From Clostridiales bacterium (GTDB taxonomy: Bacteria; Bacillota; Clostridia; Saccharofermentanales; Saccharofermentanaceae): a stretch of 40,812 nucleotides of DNA. The stretch covers positions 1 through 40,812 of the forward strand of contig JAFVDI010000016.1 in the NCBI GenBank assembly GCA_017478485.1, in the 5' to 3' direction. Positions within the stretch are counted from its first letter, which is position 1, and the number at the start of each line of letters is the position of its first letter. Below the pieces are notes generated by a model. It was not told where the DNA came from and did no database searches. It saw nothing but the letters and a program-made list of their open reading frames with translations. Position numbers and translations under genes: made by a program. This document shows positions 39,900 to 40,812 of the stretch, piece after piece.

Positions 39900-40812
39900 A
39901 TGGCAAACATTGATTTGACAAAGTACGGCATCACCGGAACAACCGAGATCGTTTACAACCCTTCTTACGAAGAGCTTTTCGCAGAAGAGACAAAGGCTGG
40001 TCTCGAGGGCTACGAAGTAGGTAAGGTTACTGAGCTTGATACTGTTAACGTTATGACAGGTATCTTCACAGGCCGTTCCCCTAAAGATAAGTACATCGTT
40101 ATGGATGCTAACTCCAAGGATACAGTTTGGTGGACATCCGATGAGTCCAAGAACGACAACCACCCCATGACAGAAGATACTTGGGAAGTTGTTAAGGACA
40201 TCGCTAAGAAAGAGCTCTCCAACAAGAGACTTTTCGTTGTTGACGCTTTCTGCGGTGCAAACAAGGATACAAGAATGGCTATCCGTTTCATCGTTGAGGT
40301 TGCTTGGCAGGCTCACTTCGTAAAGAACATGTTCATCGTTCCTTCTGAGGAAGAGCTTGCTTCTTTCGAGCCTGACTTCGTTATCTACAACGCTTCTAAG
40401 GCTAAGGTTGAAAACTTCGCTGAGCTCGGACTCAACTCTGAGACATGCGTTGCATTCAACATCACATCACGTGAGCAGGTCATCATCAACACATGGTACG
40501 GCGGCGAGATGAAGAAGGGTATGTTCTCCATGATGAACTACTACCTCCCTCTCAAGGGCATCGCTTCCATGCACTGCTCTGCTAACACCGATATGGAAGG
40601 TAAGCACACAGCAATCTTCTTCGGTCTCTCCGGAACTGGTAAGACAACACTTTCCACAGATCCTAAGAGACTCCTCATCGGTGACGACGAGCACGGTTGG
40701 GACGACAACGGCGTCTTCAACTTCGAGGGCGGCTGCTATGCTAAGGTTATCAACCTCTCCAAGGAGAATGAGCCTGACATCTACAACGCAATCAAGAGAA
40801 ACGCTCTCCTCG
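39900..40812 (+). CDS. pckA: phosphoenolpyruvate carboxykinase (ATP), 5' part
   Basis: The first 304 codons of a roughly 530-residue enzyme; the gene runs off the window. It interconverts oxaloacetate and PEP with ATP/ADP. Visible are [15 protein letters not shown] (substrate arginine loop), the metal-binding [21 protein letters not shown] region and the kinase P-loop [11 protein letters not shown], followed by [20 protein letters not shown]. Codon use is strikingly biased (CTC/CTT Leu, ATC Ile, AAG Lys, few rare codons) compared with neighbours, suggesting very high expression, as in PEP-carboxykinase-dependent fermenters. Start ATG with AGAAAGAGG about 10 nt upstream. Confidence 0.97.
   Translation, partial: MANIDLTKYGITGTTEIVYNPSYEELFAEETKAGLEGYEVGKVTELDTVNVMTGIFTGRSPKDKYIVMDANSKDTVWWTSDESKNDNHPMTEDTWEVVKDIAKKELSNKRLFVVDAFCGANKDTRMAIRFIVEVAWQAHFVKNMFIVPSEEELASFEPDFVIYNASKAKVENFAELGLNSETCVAFNITSREQVIINTWYGGEMKKGMFSMMNYYLPLKGIASMHCSANTDMEGKHTAIFFGLSGTGKTTLSTDPKRLLIGDDEHGWDDNGVFNFEGGCYAKVINLSKENEPDIYNAIKRNALL

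Noticed and set aside
40010..40694. Several long minus-strand frames opposite pckA
   Set aside because: They result from the strong codon bias of pckA, which suppresses stop codons on the opposite strand; the plus-strand frame has full enzyme motifs.

Overview
The window looks like a chromosomal segment of a Gram-positive, low-to-mid GC anaerobe of the Bacillota, probably class Clostridia. The support is a PyrR-controlled pyrimidine operon with a PyrD/PyrK class 1B dihydroorotate dehydrogenase and type 2 PyrF, a CpsB/CpsC/CpsD-type capsule phosphoregulatory module with an LCP ligase, LytTR/DUF3021 genes, a holin-like type I toxin, consensus sigma-A promoters and strong Shine-Dalgarno sites. 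Species cannot be named from sequence alone.

Layout. 1-456: decayed right end of an IS21-family insertion sequence, no intact gene. 457-17460 (minus strand): a surface-polysaccharide locus. Read in its own direction it begins with the regulatory and export module (Wzz-like adaptor, BY-kinase, PHP phosphatase, LCP protein). It continues with the initiating phosphoglycosyltransferase, a split Alg14/Alg13-like glycosyltransferase, a Wzy-like polymerase, two glycosyltransferases and a Wzx-like flippase; the part from the split transferase to the flippase is AT-rich. It ends with five enzymes that together match the WbpB-D-E-A-I route to UDP-2,3-diacetamido-2,3-dideoxy-mannuronic acid. 17607-21670: metY behind a tldD/pmbA protease pair. 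21829-22620: an Rpn/PDDEXK-type nuclease. 22621-23056: a gene-free stretch holding two terminators and, between them, a roughly 195-nt extended hairpin with 6S-RNA-like architecture.

23057-30994 (minus): pyrR-pyrB-pyrC-pyrF-pyrK-pyrD, a divergent pyrE-like gene and an AMP-forming acyl ligase, mostly translationally coupled, behind a promoter and a PyrR-binding leader hairpin. 31414-31638: a compact par-like type I toxin-antitoxin locus (33-residue membrane peptide, convergent antisense RNA, shared terminator, inverted repeats). 31678-32153: a solitary HicB with consensus promoter and palindromic operator. 32175-36590 (minus): LytTR regulator, DUF3021 membrane protein, ABC-2 exporter, methyltransferase and lipase-like hydrolase, with a 21-bp-phased repeat array in front of the ABC genes. 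36610-36789: tRNA-Leu(CAA) with promoter and terminator, followed by three 72-bp tandem hairpin repeats and an orphan PD-(D/E)XK nuclease gene. 37883-39696 (minus): two more alpha/beta hydrolases, one a paralogue of the hydrolase at 32175. 39900-end (plus): ATP-dependent PEP carboxykinase, cut by the window edge.

The most notable non-coding signals are the 6S-like hairpin, the par-like toxin-antitoxin locus, the LytTR-associated phased repeats and the tandem hairpin repeats beside the tRNA. All calls come from reading the sequence by eye; no database search or folding program was run.
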